Origin: Jeotgalibacillus marinus
Lineage (GTDB): Bacteria > Bacillota > Bacilli > Bacillales > Jeotgalibacillaceae
Direction: 5' to 3'
DNA length: 64,000 nucleotides
Assembly (NCBI RefSeq): GCF_040801915.1
Contig: NZ_JBFMIA010000003.1
Location: 248,001-312,000 of the forward strand
Below are positions 1 to 7,602 of the stretch, one piece after another. Under the pieces are notes generated by a model. It was not told the origin of the DNA. It was given only the letters and a program-made list of their open reading frames with translations, and did no database searches. Positions within the stretch are counted from its first letter, which is position 1; every line of letters starts with the position of its first letter. Position numbers and translations under genes: made by a program.

Positions 1-524
1 CGCATCGTGGTGCTGGCGAGAAAATCATCACATTGAAAGAATTATTTGAAGCATTTCCAGACCATTTAATCAATTTAGATATGAAAGAAGACCCTGATTC
101 TTATGAAGGAAGTTTAATGCCATCTAAAGTATGGCGTTTAATTGAAAAGCTTGGCGTAGAAGATCGCGTGCTTGTAACAAGCTTTTACGATGAGCAAATT
201 GATCGTTTCTCTCTATACGCACAAGATCGTGTAGCTATCGGCGGGGGATATAATGAAGCAAGAAAAGCGTTTTCTTTGTTTAAAAGTGGATTTGGTCACC
301 TGTACCATCCGAGAACTGATGCAATACAAATCCCAGTGAAGTATGGTGTTATCCCGCTTGATTCACAAGCGTTTATTGAATTTTTAACATCACTTAATAT
401 TCATGTAGAATACTGGACAGTAAATGACGTTGAAACGATGGACAGGCTCCTACGTTATGGCGCACATGGAATTATCACCGATCGTCCAGATATAGCATTG
501 CAGCTTATTGAACACGACGAATGA
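1..524 (+). CDS. Glycerophosphodiester phosphodiesterase, C-terminal part (5' end outside window)
   Basis: The reading frame is open from base 3, so the true start lies upstream of the window; the TTG at base 33 is internal. The family hydrolyses glycerophosphodiesters to glycerol-3-phosphate and an alcohol. The visible part has the late TIM-barrel strands of the GDPD fold: the LINLDMKED segment (an acidic strand end typical of the family), the strand around VLVTSFYDEQ, and the closing WTVNDVETMDRLLRYGAHGIITDRP, which is the usual C-terminal signature. The N-terminal catalytic His motif is not visible. The gene ends just before a strong bidirectional terminator shared with ricF on the other strand. 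The family is clear; substrate and localisation cannot be judged from the fragment. Confidence 0.8.
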   Translation, partial: HRGAGEKIITLKELFEAFPDHLINLDMKEDPDSYEGSLMPSKVWRLIEKLGVEDRVLVTSFYDEQIDRFSLYAQDRVAIGGGYNEARKAFSLFKSGFGHLYHPRTDAIQIPVKYGVIPLDSQAFIEFLTSLNIHVEYWTVNDVETMDRLLRYGAHGIITDRPDIALQLIEHDE

Positions 525-526
525 AT

Positions 527-565
527 ACTAAAACCCTATGTGGCTGTGCCACATAGGGTTTTAGT
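527..565. terminator. Bidirectional intrinsic terminator between the GDPD gene and ricF
   Basis: A perfect 18-bp inverted repeat (ACTAAAACCCTATGTGGC and its complement) with a 3-nt loop sits between two convergent genes. A-rich and T-rich flanks serve both directions. Confidence 0.9.
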
Positions 566-576
566 ATGTGTAATTA

Positions 577-1023
577 TTAAGCTGAGCAAGAACATCCTCC
601 GCCAGTTCCACAGCCTCCGCTGCATCCTGAACTTGAATCAAAAAATGCATTTCCAGTAGGGACTTTCACGTTTTCCGATACTGCATGACCGATTAGCAAG
701 CTTACTTCATCGAGCATACCTTGTAGCTTATTTTCTGCTATCCGAAACTGAGCTACATTAGAATCCATATCCATCTCTCGTTTCGTTTCTCTAATTTCTT
801 TCATGACTCTCGTATAATCAGGATGATAGCGGCCAAAACGTTGTACTTCTTCATACAATTCCTTTAGCTTCACAAAACGATTTATTTTATCCATCGACTC
901 TTTTGAGGACTTAAGTTCATGATAGTAATGTAAGTACTGGACAGTGATATCTGAATGCATGATCATTTCAGATAGTTCTTCTGATAAGTCAAGCAATTCC
1001 ATTCGTTCAATTGTTGAAAACAT
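577..1023 (-). CDS. ricF: YlbF/RicF, subunit of the Fe-S RicA-RicF-RicT complex
   Basis: This 148-residue protein matches the YlbF family: a helical, charged body (about residues 1-110) followed by a glycine/cysteine-rich tail with the pattern CxxxCGTGGGCSC near residues 133-147. In Bacillus subtilis RicF joins RicA (YmcA) and RicT (YaaT) in a complex that binds iron-sulfur clusters and promotes maturation of polycistronic RNAs with RNase Y, affecting competence, sporulation and biofilm formation. The Cys tail seen here fits cluster ligation. The start is an ATG behind GGAGGTGC. Its neighbour on the same strand is ylbD. B. subtilis has ylbE between them, and it is missing here. Confidence 0.88.
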   Translation of the reverse strand: MFSTIERMELLDLSEELSEMIMHSDITVQYLHYYHELKSSKESMDKINRFVKLKELYEEVQRFGRYHPDYTRVMKEIRETKREMDMDSNVAQFRIAENKLQGMLDEVSLLIGHAVSENVKVPTGNAFFDSSSGCSGGCGTGGGCSCSA

Positions 1024-1083
1024 TTTGCACCTCCGTGAATGTATTTTAACACGTTAGGTGCAAAGATAAAAACGAATCTTACT

Positions 1084-1455
1084 CTATTTCCAATATGTCA
1101 TGTAAGACTCGTTTTTCGTTTCATTTGTTTCACCCGTTTGGGGTGATTGGAATTGTGACAGCAGCTCAGAAAGCATATCCAAAGCGTCTTTACATTGATC
1201 GACATATTCCTCAATTTGACTATCATCTAGCGCTTGAATTTTATTTTTCACTGTATTAAACCATTGCATCGAGGTCGAGGAACTACTACTATCACTTTCA
1301 TCACCTTTCCAATGTTTATCATCTTCACCGAATAAATACCACTCTTCAAAAATCTCTTGCCAAGTGCTCTCTCCTTTACGTACTGTTTGAATGACGTGAG
1401 GTTTTTTCAATAGAAATGATTTGAAATCCTGTAATCGTTGTTCACGATCTTCCAT
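1084..1455 (-). CDS. ylbD: YlbD-family putative spore coat protein
   Basis: A small acidic protein (123 residues). Its N-terminus carries the YlbD pattern of a short helix, KKPHVIQTVRKGESTWQEIF and then EEWYLFGEDD, a poly-Ser linker (about residues 56-61), a second helix and a C-terminal tail ending YWK. The family is annotated as putative spore coat components; the exact role is not established. It lies upstream of ricF on the same strand, 60 bp away, as in other bacilli apart from the missing ylbE. The ATG start is preceded by GGAGAG. Confidence 0.8.
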   Translation of the reverse strand: MEDREQRLQDFKSFLLKKPHVIQTVRKGESTWQEIFEEWYLFGEDDKHWKGDESDSSSSSTSMQWFNTVKNKIQALDDSQIEEYVDQCKDALDMLSELLSQFQSPQTGETNETKNESYMTYWK

Positions 1456-1581
1456 TGCTGACTCTCCTCTCTACCGTAATTAAAAATCAAAACATGCTTT
1501 AGAAGTATGTTGTTCAAGAGTCATCCATCTTCTTTATGTTATGATAATGAACATGCATTGGTTAAGGAGGTACAAGCATAA

Positions 1582-2064
1582 ATGAAAGAAAAGATACCCC
1601 AGTTAATAGACGAAATACTGATGAATGGTTCAAACGATGATCTAGCCGTTCTTCATCAAGTCTTGATAGGGCTCAACCGAAAGAATGAAGGTAAATATAG
1701 CTCTTATGTAGGTGCATTACTCAATATGGAAAAAGAAAGCACTGCAGCTTCTTGTTCTGTCTCCGTACCTGTATCAAGAATGATTTATAATTCACTTGAT
1801 ATCGTACACGGTGGAATTACGGCAACAGTAATCGATTCCGCAATGGGAACACTTGCAAACCTTCTCTCCCCTGATGGTTTAGGAGCTGTTACAAGTCAAT
1901 TAAACATCCACTACCTACTTCCTGTTAAAGGAGCAAATATGACCGCAACAGCTCATATCCTTCATCAAGGAAGACAAACGATGGTGGTTGAAGGGACCGT
2001 GATAAATGAAGATGGAAAACGACTCGCGCACGCAACTGGGTCGTTTTATCTCATTAGTAAATAA
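1582..2064 (+). CDS. PaaI-type hotdog-fold thioesterase
   Basis: This 160-residue protein has the hotdog thioesterase signature. The segment SLDIVHGGITATVIDSAMG (about residues 72-91) holds the HGG turn and the acidic residue of the long central helix that forms the active site. It is followed by the strand-rich second half (LNIHYLLPVKG, MVVEGTVINEDGKRLAHATGSFYLI). Members hydrolyse acyl-CoA thioesters, often phenylacetyl- or other aryl/acyl-CoAs, in the cytoplasm. The substrate cannot be told from sequence. AGGAGG lies 10 nt before the ATG. It stands alone, divergent from ylbD and convergent with ylbC, so it looks like a single-gene insertion relative to the usual ylbC-ylbD pair. Confidence 0.82.
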   Translation: MKEKIPQLIDEILMNGSNDDLAVLHQVLIGLNRKNEGKYSSYVGALLNMEKESTAASCSVSVPVSRMIYNSLDIVHGGITATVIDSAMGTLANLLSPDGLGAVTSQLNIHYLLPVKGANMTATAHILHQGRQTMVVEGTVINEDGKRLAHATGSFYLISK

Positions 2065-2101
2065 CAAAACGCATCTACTCAATGAGTAGGTGCGTTTTGT
2101 T
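2063..2101. terminator. Bidirectional terminator between the thioesterase gene and ylbC
   Basis: A near-perfect inverted repeat (AACAAAACGCATCTACTCA paired with TGAGTAGGTGCGTTTTGTT) lies between two convergent stop codons and overlaps the ends of both genes. Confidence 0.88.
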
Positions 2102-3176
2102 CAATCGTTTCTCTTCTGTCATTATTCTGTTTCTGTTTAATAAAATCTTGAGTAAAATAAAGATTGTATACCCCAATACCTAAATGAGTAAAACCATCTT
2201 GGAGTAACGTTTTACGGTGACCAGGTGAATTCATCCATGCATGAATAACAGCCGGTGCATGGCTATAATTCGTAGCAATATTTTCTGCAACCTCTTGGTA
2301 ACTACGTTCTGTTTCTTCAAGTCGATCGGCTAATGTACCTTCTGTTGGTGACTCATTCGAAAAAAATTCTTCTTCATGCATATTTTTACTGTGACCTCTT
2401 GCCACTTGCGCGACCTCTTCTTCCCATTCTAGACTTTCAACATCACGCTGCATCCGAATAACGTTCGTCATATCAAAAAGTTGATTTTCATTTGCAGCAT
2501 CAATTGCTCTCTGATTTTCAATATGGGGTATCTGAGGCAAATCACCTGGATACACAAGTTCATATGGACGTTGAGAGATAAGTGCTTCTTTCCCCATATA
2601 ATGAACACCTAGAATAGTTCCCGTAAATTGATCAATAAATAACTGAGCAAATATATCTCCGAATGGTACAAGTAGTCTTGAATGAAGATCTTCCTCACTT
2701 AATTCAAATTGATAAACACCATTGTCATCTTCAACGACTATTTCACTAGAGATTATCGTAAAACGATAAATTTCATCGATTGACTGACCAATATAGAAAG
2801 GGGACACGTCAACGTCTTCTCCAAGAGCAAACGCCGCACTCACTACGCTATCTTTTATTGCAATTTGCATGTATCCTTCAGCACCACGGTTATATATTAA
2901 CCAATCTAACTCATAATGGCCTGGATCTACTCTGTCTGGTTCCCCCCAATGCGCTTTAAAAGACTCAACAGATTCTCCAACAAAAACCGACAACCCAGAC
3001 TTTGGTCTCATGACTGTATTTGAAATTTCATTTGGAGCATTTGTGTTTTCTTCTTTTCTTGGAAGATCTCCTATGTCGTTTTCTAACACATCATTTTCCT
3101 GCACGGAAGGCCCACTATAAAAACCGATTAAAAATACGATGATAATGACCATCATAATTCTTAAAACTGCTTTCAT
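2079..3176 (-). CDS. ylbC: YlbC-type membrane-anchored CAP-domain protein
   Basis: The protein has 365 residues with an N-terminal membrane anchor or signal (about residues 6-21, IMMVIIIVFLIGFYSG) and a low-complexity linker. A CAP-associated domain (about 60-210) contains the AHWGEPDRVDPG and MGKEALISQRPYEL segments. A C-terminal CAP/SCP domain (about 230-350) carries the hallmark residues ARGHSKNMHEEEFF, ENIATNY and AWMNSPGHRKTLL. CAP proteins in bacilli are exported; some are linked to spore or cell-wall functions, but no enzymatic activity is firmly assigned to YlbC. The ATG follows GAGAGAGGG. The gene is divergent from the YugN-like gene. Confidence 0.87.
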   Translation of the reverse strand: MKAVLRIMMVIIIVFLIGFYSGPSVQENDVLENDIGDLPRKEENTNAPNEISNTVMRPKSGLSVFVGESVESFKAHWGEPDRVDPGHYELDWLIYNRGAEGYMQIAIKDSVVSAAFALGEDVDVSPFYIGQSIDEIYRFTIISSEIVVEDDNGVYQFELSEEDLHSRLLVPFGDIFAQLFIDQFTGTILGVHYMGKEALISQRPYELVYPGDLPQIPHIENQRAIDAANENQLFDMTNVIRMQRDVESLEWEEEVAQVARGHSKNMHEEEFFSNESPTEGTLADRLEETERSYQEVAENIATNYSHAPAVIHAWMNSPGHRKTLLQDGFTHLGIGVYNLYFTQDFIKQKQNNDRRETIEQNAPTH

Positions 3177-3403
3177 CTTTGTCCCTCTCTCTCAGTAGTT
3201 ATGGATTTTCTCTTACCTTTAATTATACACATCTGACGAAACCCTGTGTAGGAAGTTGTATTGTTCTGTACAATTCATTAATTTGCCACAAATATTTTGT
3301 TTTAGTCCTGACACAATTGCAAGTTGCATTTTTTTCGACTATTATTAAGCATGAGACGTTTAAAAATATCTTAAGTATGCAATTATAGGAGGGAGTCATT
3401 CAA

Positions 3404-3763
3404 ATGCGTTTTGAAAATACAGAAATTGAAACACTACAAATTGAATTAGATCGTTTAGATGACATCATGAAAGAACACGGATTGATTCGTGCAGGTCAAT
3501 GGGACTGGGAGCGAGTTACATATGATCGTAAATTTGAAAACCGGGAAGGTACGTTTTATTTGCGTATCTCTGGCTTCACTGAAAATGGGGATATTGGTGG
3601 ACATGATGCGGATATTAAGCTTTTAACTCCACTCTTAGGCAAGTACTATTACCCACATGGAGTTGAATATGGTGAGGATGAAGAGTTCCCAGAACACCTT
3701 GTTCAGACATGTGAAAAAGTACTAGCAGCTGTGTATGCAGAACTATCCCTTATTACTGAATAA
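3404..3763 (+). CDS. YugN-like family protein
   Basis: A 119-residue soluble acidic protein that I recognise as YugN-like from its length and from the segments GQWDWERVTYDRKFE and GTFYLRISGF, and the acidic centre ending PHGVEYGEDEEFPE. The function of the family is unknown; it is widespread in bacilli. The ATG follows a near-perfect AGGAGGGAG. It is followed by its own terminator, so it is probably monocistronic. Confidence 0.75.
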   Translation: MRFENTEIETLQIELDRLDDIMKEHGLIRAGQWDWERVTYDRKFENREGTFYLRISGFTENGDIGGHDADIKLLTPLLGKYYYPHGVEYGEDEEFPEHLVQTCEKVLAAVYAELSLITE

Positions 3764-3771
3764 GGGTCTGT

Positions 3772-3804
3772 AAAAGAGCCATATTCCGTAATGGCTCTTT
3801 TATT
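3772..3804 (+). terminator. Terminator of the YugN-like gene
   Basis: Stem AAAAGAGCCAT / ATGGCTCTTTT with an 8-nt loop and a following T-rich run. Confidence 0.85.
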
Positions 3805-3895
3805 ATACATTTTTATTTTTCCAGTAATTCCTTCCGACACAAAATATGGTTTATTATAACAAACATACACTATTTCCTTAGAAAGGGGTCCTACA

Positions 3896-4954
3896 TTGAC
3901 TAAAGTATTTACTAAGCGAAATGGCATAATCTTGTCCATAATCGTCTTAGCAATCTTGAGCATTTACTTTATCCTTCCATTATCAGTACCTCTTATATTG
4001 GCTCTGATCACGGCACTTATCTTAGAGCCACTCGTAAATCTTATTCACAATAAATTTAAAATTAAGCGGAAATTATCCGTTGGTGTAGTCTTTATTTTAT
4101 TCATCGCATCTATTGGCGTTGTTCTTTACTTTGCTATTACACGATTGGTTGTTCAAGCCATTCAATTTGTTGAAAACCTCCCTGACTACGTCAATGAATT
4201 GTCAGATTGGTGGACTGGTATTGAAGCGGACATGGCAACCGCTTTTGCGCAGGTCCCACAACAAATTATTGATCAAATTAGCATAGAAATGAACAACTTT
4301 ATTAGTGATTTTCGTATCAGCATTACAAATTATATAAACGCGGAAAGCGTGACTGGAATTGTCACAAATATTCCTGATTATCTAGTTAGCTTCTTAGTTT
4401 ATTTAATTGCACTCTTTTTAATAATGATTGACCTACCTCGTATTCGTAGTGGCATATACATTCACCTTAAGGAGCGAACAGCTGAAAAAGTACGATTTAT
4501 GACAGCTCGGCTTACCAAAGTCATCTGGGGATTCGCAAAAGCTCAATTTCTTGTGAGTTTGATCATTTTTGCTGGCTCTCTTATAGGCTTGTATATTATC
4601 GCTCCAGAAGTTGCGTTGATTATGTCACTTATCATTTGGGTGATTGATTTTATCCCAATCATCGGTTCCATTGTCATATTAGTTCCTTGGGCCGTTTTCC
4701 AGTTTATTACTGGTGACATTGAACAAGGCACTCAATTAGTATTTTTGGCGATTGTTCTACTCATTATTCGTCGAACCGTCGAACCAAAAGTGATGGGAAA
4801 TCATATCGGGCTCTCCCCTCTTGCGACATTAATTGCTATGTTTATTGGATTGAAGCTATTTGGTATTTTAGGCTTTATAATCGGTCCACTCGTGTTAATT
4901 ATTTTCAACTCCGCTAAAGAGGCAGGAATTATAAAAGTGAACTTTAAATTTTAA
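3896..4954 (+). CDS. AI-2E/YtvI-family membrane transporter
   Basis: A 352-residue polytopic membrane protein of the AI-2E transporter superfamily. It has two or three N-terminal segments (residues ~8-90), a long extracellular or amphipathic middle (about 95-160), then four or five C-terminal segments. The segments GFAKAQFLVSLIIF, IPIIGSIVILVPWA and the late RRTVEPKVMGNHIGLSPLATL are characteristic. B. subtilis YtvI is sporulation-associated; other members export small molecules or ions. The start is TTG, 7 nt after GAAAGGGG. The transported substrate cannot be predicted. Confidence 0.78.
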   Translation: MTKVFTKRNGIILSIIVLAILSIYFILPLSVPLILALITALILEPLVNLIHNKFKIKRKLSVGVVFILFIASIGVVLYFAITRLVVQAIQFVENLPDYVNELSDWWTGIEADMATAFAQVPQQIIDQISIEMNNFISDFRISITNYINAESVTGIVTNIPDYLVSFLVYLIALFLIMIDLPRIRSGIYIHLKERTAEKVRFMTARLTKVIWGFAKAQFLVSLIIFAGSLIGLYIIAPEVALIMSLIIWVIDFIPIIGSIVILVPWAVFQFITGDIEQGTQLVFLAIVLLIIRRTVEPKVMGNHIGLSPLATLIAMFIGLKLFGILGFIIGPLVLIIFNSAKEAGIIKVNFKF

Positions 4955-4989
4955 CATGAACAACGAGCAGCTCATTCAGCCCCGATAAG

Positions 4990-5039
4990 AAAAAAAGAGC
5001 TCGATTCTTTTTTAACCAAAAGAAATCGAGCTCTTTTTT
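4990..5039. terminator. Bidirectional terminator between the YtvI-like and DUF420 genes
   Basis: Long inverted repeat AAAAAAGAGCTCGATT / AATCGAGCTCTTTTTT around a 16-18-nt loop, between convergent genes. Confidence 0.9.
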
Positions 5040-5496
5040 ATCCTAAAATAGCTTTAATAACAGAAGTTGTTTCTCCGCCATCGTACAACACATAAAGCAA
5101 AGAATACACCACTACACCTGTTGTCGCCGTAAAGAACCAGATTATAGATGTAATAGGGCCAATTTTTCGGTGGCGTTTAATTCTCCCCTTAAACCCTAGC
5201 CAAATTGTAACAAGGCCAAAAACTGCTCCAGTAGTCGCTAAAAAAATGTGAAAAATTAAAAACACTGTGTAGTAAATTTTAAAGTCATCAGGTCCACCAA
5301 AGGCAGTGTTCCCAATAAAAATTGTACGGCTTGAATAAATAATAAAGAACGTAAGGGCAGCGATAGCAGCAGCAAACATGGTCTTTTTGTGCGCGTCAAT
5401 TTTTCCTTTTCGAACAAGTGCCCAACCAATTGCTACTAGTACGGCACTAAGTACAATAAACATCGTACTTAGTGTAGGCAATATAGGTAAATTCAT
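5038..5496 (-). CDS. DUF420 (YozB-like) membrane protein of the oxidase cluster
   Basis: A 152-residue protein with about four transmembrane segments. It contains the DUF420 hallmarks HKKTMFAAAIAALTFFIIYSSR, a second His-containing helix (TVFLIFHIFLATTGAVFG) and HRKIGPITSIIWFFTATTGVVVY. DUF420 proteins are regularly found beside heme-copper oxidase genes and are thought to help oxidase assembly or heme/copper handling. I chose the second ATG (5496) because AGAAAGAGGAT sits at a normal distance from it. It follows ctaG by 25 bp on the same strand, probably as the last gene of the cta transcript. Confidence 0.8.
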   Translation of the reverse strand: MNLPILPTLSTMFIVLSAVLVAIGWALVRKGKIDAHKKTMFAAAIAALTFFIIYSSRTIFIGNTAFGGPDDFKIYYTVFLIFHIFLATTGAVFGLVTIWLGFKGRIKRHRKIGPITSIIWFFTATTGVVVYSLLYVLYDGGETTSVIKAILG

Positions 5497-5521
5497 ATAC
5501 ATATCCTCTTTCTATTAAATT

Positions 5522-6436
5522 CTAGTTGTAAACTTTTTTCGTTTCATAAAATGCTGCGTCTAAGGAAGGCTCTTCTTCTTTTTCTCGACGTACCCATTCA
5601 AAAAATACTTGCGCTAATACTACGCCATAAACAATTTCTTGAATGATTTTCATCACTACTCCACCAAGTTGCTGATCCTCAAGTGGCGGCATATTACTAA
5701 ATAACTCAGGCCCAGTTATACCGATTGATTTTAAGCCATCGAGCGTTCCAGCAGGTACACATAACGCCATCGCTTGTAACCAAGCTCCTCCATTATAAAA
5801 TGTGTCATACATCGGTGCATCTGAGAAAATAATCAATGCGCAGGCTGGAGTTAATAAAATACCATCTGCAAAAATATAACCGATTTTCTTTAACCCACTA
5901 AGCCGATACTCATCCTCTAAACGATTCACGAGTGGCCACCACATGAAGAGTGCAAAAATGAATAACAAGCTCATATACCCTTCATGCAATAACATATCTA
6001 CTTTAATCGTATCGAAGATAACCGGAATATGATAGAACGAAAACATCCCATTAAACAAAAGTAACGCTAAAATCGGCTTTGTAAAAAAAGTAACAACAGG
6101 TCGAATAAATGGTTGCTTTATGAGCGCTTTCCACATGTAACTCGGAATAGCCACAATTAATAATGGGGGAATCACAAGGAATATTATCGCCATTTGAATC
6201 ATGTGTACAGAAAAAAGAATGTGTGCGAGTAAATCAATTGGCGATCCCTTAACAATGTATGTTAATAACATTGCGGTGGAAAAAAGAATGATCTGCTTTA
6301 TCGTAAGTGGTTCATTATCTTGAAAGCGGTGTCTCCATTTCGTTGCTAATAAGAAAAATAATACGGTTAAGACGACCATGCTTATCAAAAAATATGGGCT
6401 CCAGAGAGCACGAAAACCAAAAATCTGTATGGACAT
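5522..6436 (-). CDS. ctaG: CtaG, caa3 oxidase assembly factor (Bacillus type)
   Basis: A 304-residue integral membrane protein with about seven helices, of the caa3_CtaG family that is needed for formation of active caa3 oxidase in B. subtilis. It is unrelated to the Cox11-type proteins also called CtaG. Seen here are the N-terminal FRALWSPYFLISM, the histidine-bearing LAHILFSVHMIQMAI and FSFYHIPVIFD, and HEGYMSLLFIFALFMWWP. The ATG follows GAAGGGAAGG. It is 200 bp downstream of ctaF, past a strong terminator, so ctaG expression must come by read-through or from its own promoter. Confidence 0.9.
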   Translation of the reverse strand: MSIQIFGFRALWSPYFLISMVVLTVLFFLLATKWRHRFQDNEPLTIKQIILFSTAMLLTYIVKGSPIDLLAHILFSVHMIQMAIIFLVIPPLLIVAIPSYMWKALIKQPFIRPVVTFFTKPILALLLFNGMFSFYHIPVIFDTIKVDMLLHEGYMSLLFIFALFMWWPLVNRLEDEYRLSGLKKIGYIFADGILLTPACALIIFSDAPMYDTFYNGGAWLQAMALCVPAGTLDGLKSIGITGPELFSNMPPLEDQQLGGVVMKIIQEIVYGVVLAQVFFEWVRREKEEEPSLDAAFYETKKVYN

Positions 6437-6597
6437 CTGGTACCTTCCCTTCTTCGACTGCTAACTTCAATCTATACCTCTATTATATCGATGTAACAAC
6501 ACCACTTCAACGACATCACATGACAAACTGTTGAACATCACACAAAGGCGCAGAACGCAGATGGCTCGTTCCGTTCGACACTTGAAATGCCGAGAGT

Positions 6598-6629
6598 AAA
6601 AAAATGAACCAGCTCGAAAGCTGGTTCAT
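6598..6629 (-). terminator. Terminator downstream of ctaF
   Basis: On the minus strand ATGAACCAGCT pairs with AGCTGGTTCAT over a 4-nt loop and is followed by a run of seven T. It separates ctaCDEF from ctaG and the DUF420 gene. Confidence 0.9.
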
Positions 6630-6635
6630 AAGGGT

Positions 6636-6968
6636 TTACCACCATACAATTGTTAAAAACGCAAGGATCGTAATAAACCCAATGAGTGCACCTGAATAAA
6701 GAAACAGCGATACTGCTTCATGTCCCTTATGACTCATGTGCATGAAGTAGTAAAGTTGAAAAACGACTTGAACCGCTGCTAAAACAAGCAAAACAGGAAA
6801 CACATAATATTTATCAAATTCAGCCATTACCATAATAAAGGCAATTAGTGTCATAAAAATCATCAAGGCAAATGATGTTACATGTGTACGCATTTCTTGT
6901 TTCGCTTTTTTACGTCGATACTCATAATTGACTTTCGGGTTCGCTGAAGTTGCTTGTTGAGTCTCCAT
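6636..6968 (-). CDS. ctaF: Cytochrome caa3 oxidase subunit IV (CtaF)
   Basis: A 110-residue protein with three predicted membrane helices (about 33-51, 56-75 and 88-109). It contains the subunit IV pattern VFQLYYFMHMSHKGHE. It is a small accessory subunit of the caa3 oxidase, with no redox centres. The gene starts 4 bp after ctaE, a typical coupled arrangement, with a modest GGTGGGAT ribosome-binding site. Confidence 0.9.
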   Translation of the reverse strand: METQQATSANPKVNYEYRRKKAKQEMRTHVTSFALMIFMTLIAFIMVMAEFDKYYVFPVLLVLAAVQVVFQLYYFMHMSHKGHEAVSLFLYSGALIGFITILAFLTIVWW

Positions 6969-6972
6969 CAGT

Positions 6973-7602
6973 TTATCCCACCATTCCCATTAAGTATACA
7001 ACCGTGAAAATAAATACCCAAACAACGTCGATGAAGTGCCAGTATAAAGAAGCGACAAAGTACTTCGGTGCGTTGTAAAGATTCAATCCACGCTTGGAAT
7101 TACGAATCATTAGAAGTATAAACCATCCAAGACCAACAGCTACGTGAGCTCCGTGAAATCCAACCAGTGTGTAAAAGGCTGAACCAAATGCACTGCTAGT
7201 AAATGTGTGATGAAACTCATGTACATAGTGATTGAATTCGTAAATTTCAAATCCTAAGAAAGTAAGACCGAGTCCCACAGTAACGAGTAGCCATGTATTC
7301 ATTTTCTGGAAGTTATGATTTTTCATATGATACATAGCATATACACTCGTTAATGATGAAGTCAAAAGTAACATCGTCATAATAAAAACAAGTGGTAATT
7401 CAAACATATCTTTTGCAAGATAGTGCTCACTATTCGGAACTTGATCTTTTAATGCAAGATACGTTGCAAAAAGTGAAGCAAAGAGAACCGTCTCTCCACC
7501 TAAGAAAAGCCAAAAGCCTAAAAATTTATTTTTACCTTCAAGGGTCGTTTTTTCAGGAGATTCTGGCCACGTTCTAGAAGTAAACTTTTGTTGTGTATCC
7601 AT
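6973..7602 (-). CDS. ctaE: Cytochrome caa3 oxidase subunit III (CtaE)
   Basis: A 209-residue membrane protein with about five helices, typical of short subunit III. Motifs are LGFWLFLGGETVLFASLFATYL, FTSSAFGSAFYTLVGFHGAHV and the C-terminal ASLYWHFIDVVWVFIFTVVYLMG. It stabilises subunit I and its proton uptake. Its ATG overlaps the ctaD stop codon by one base (TAATG), with AAGGAG just upstream, indicating translational coupling. Confidence 0.95.
   Translation of the reverse strand: MDTQQKFTSRTWPESPEKTTLEGKNKFLGFWLFLGGETVLFASLFATYLALKDQVPNSEHYLAKDMFELPLVFIMTMLLLTSSLTSVYAMYHMKNHNFQKMNTWLLVTVGLGLTFLGFEIYEFNHYVHEFHHTFTSSAFGSAFYTLVGFHGAHVAVGLGWFILLMIRNSKRGLNLYNAPKYFVASLYWHFIDVVWVFIFTVVYLMGMVG

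Noticed and set aside
3179..3388. 69-codon plus-strand ORF between ylbC and the YugN-like gene
   Set aside because: No ribosome-binding site, it fills the divergent promoter region, and its translation has no family features.
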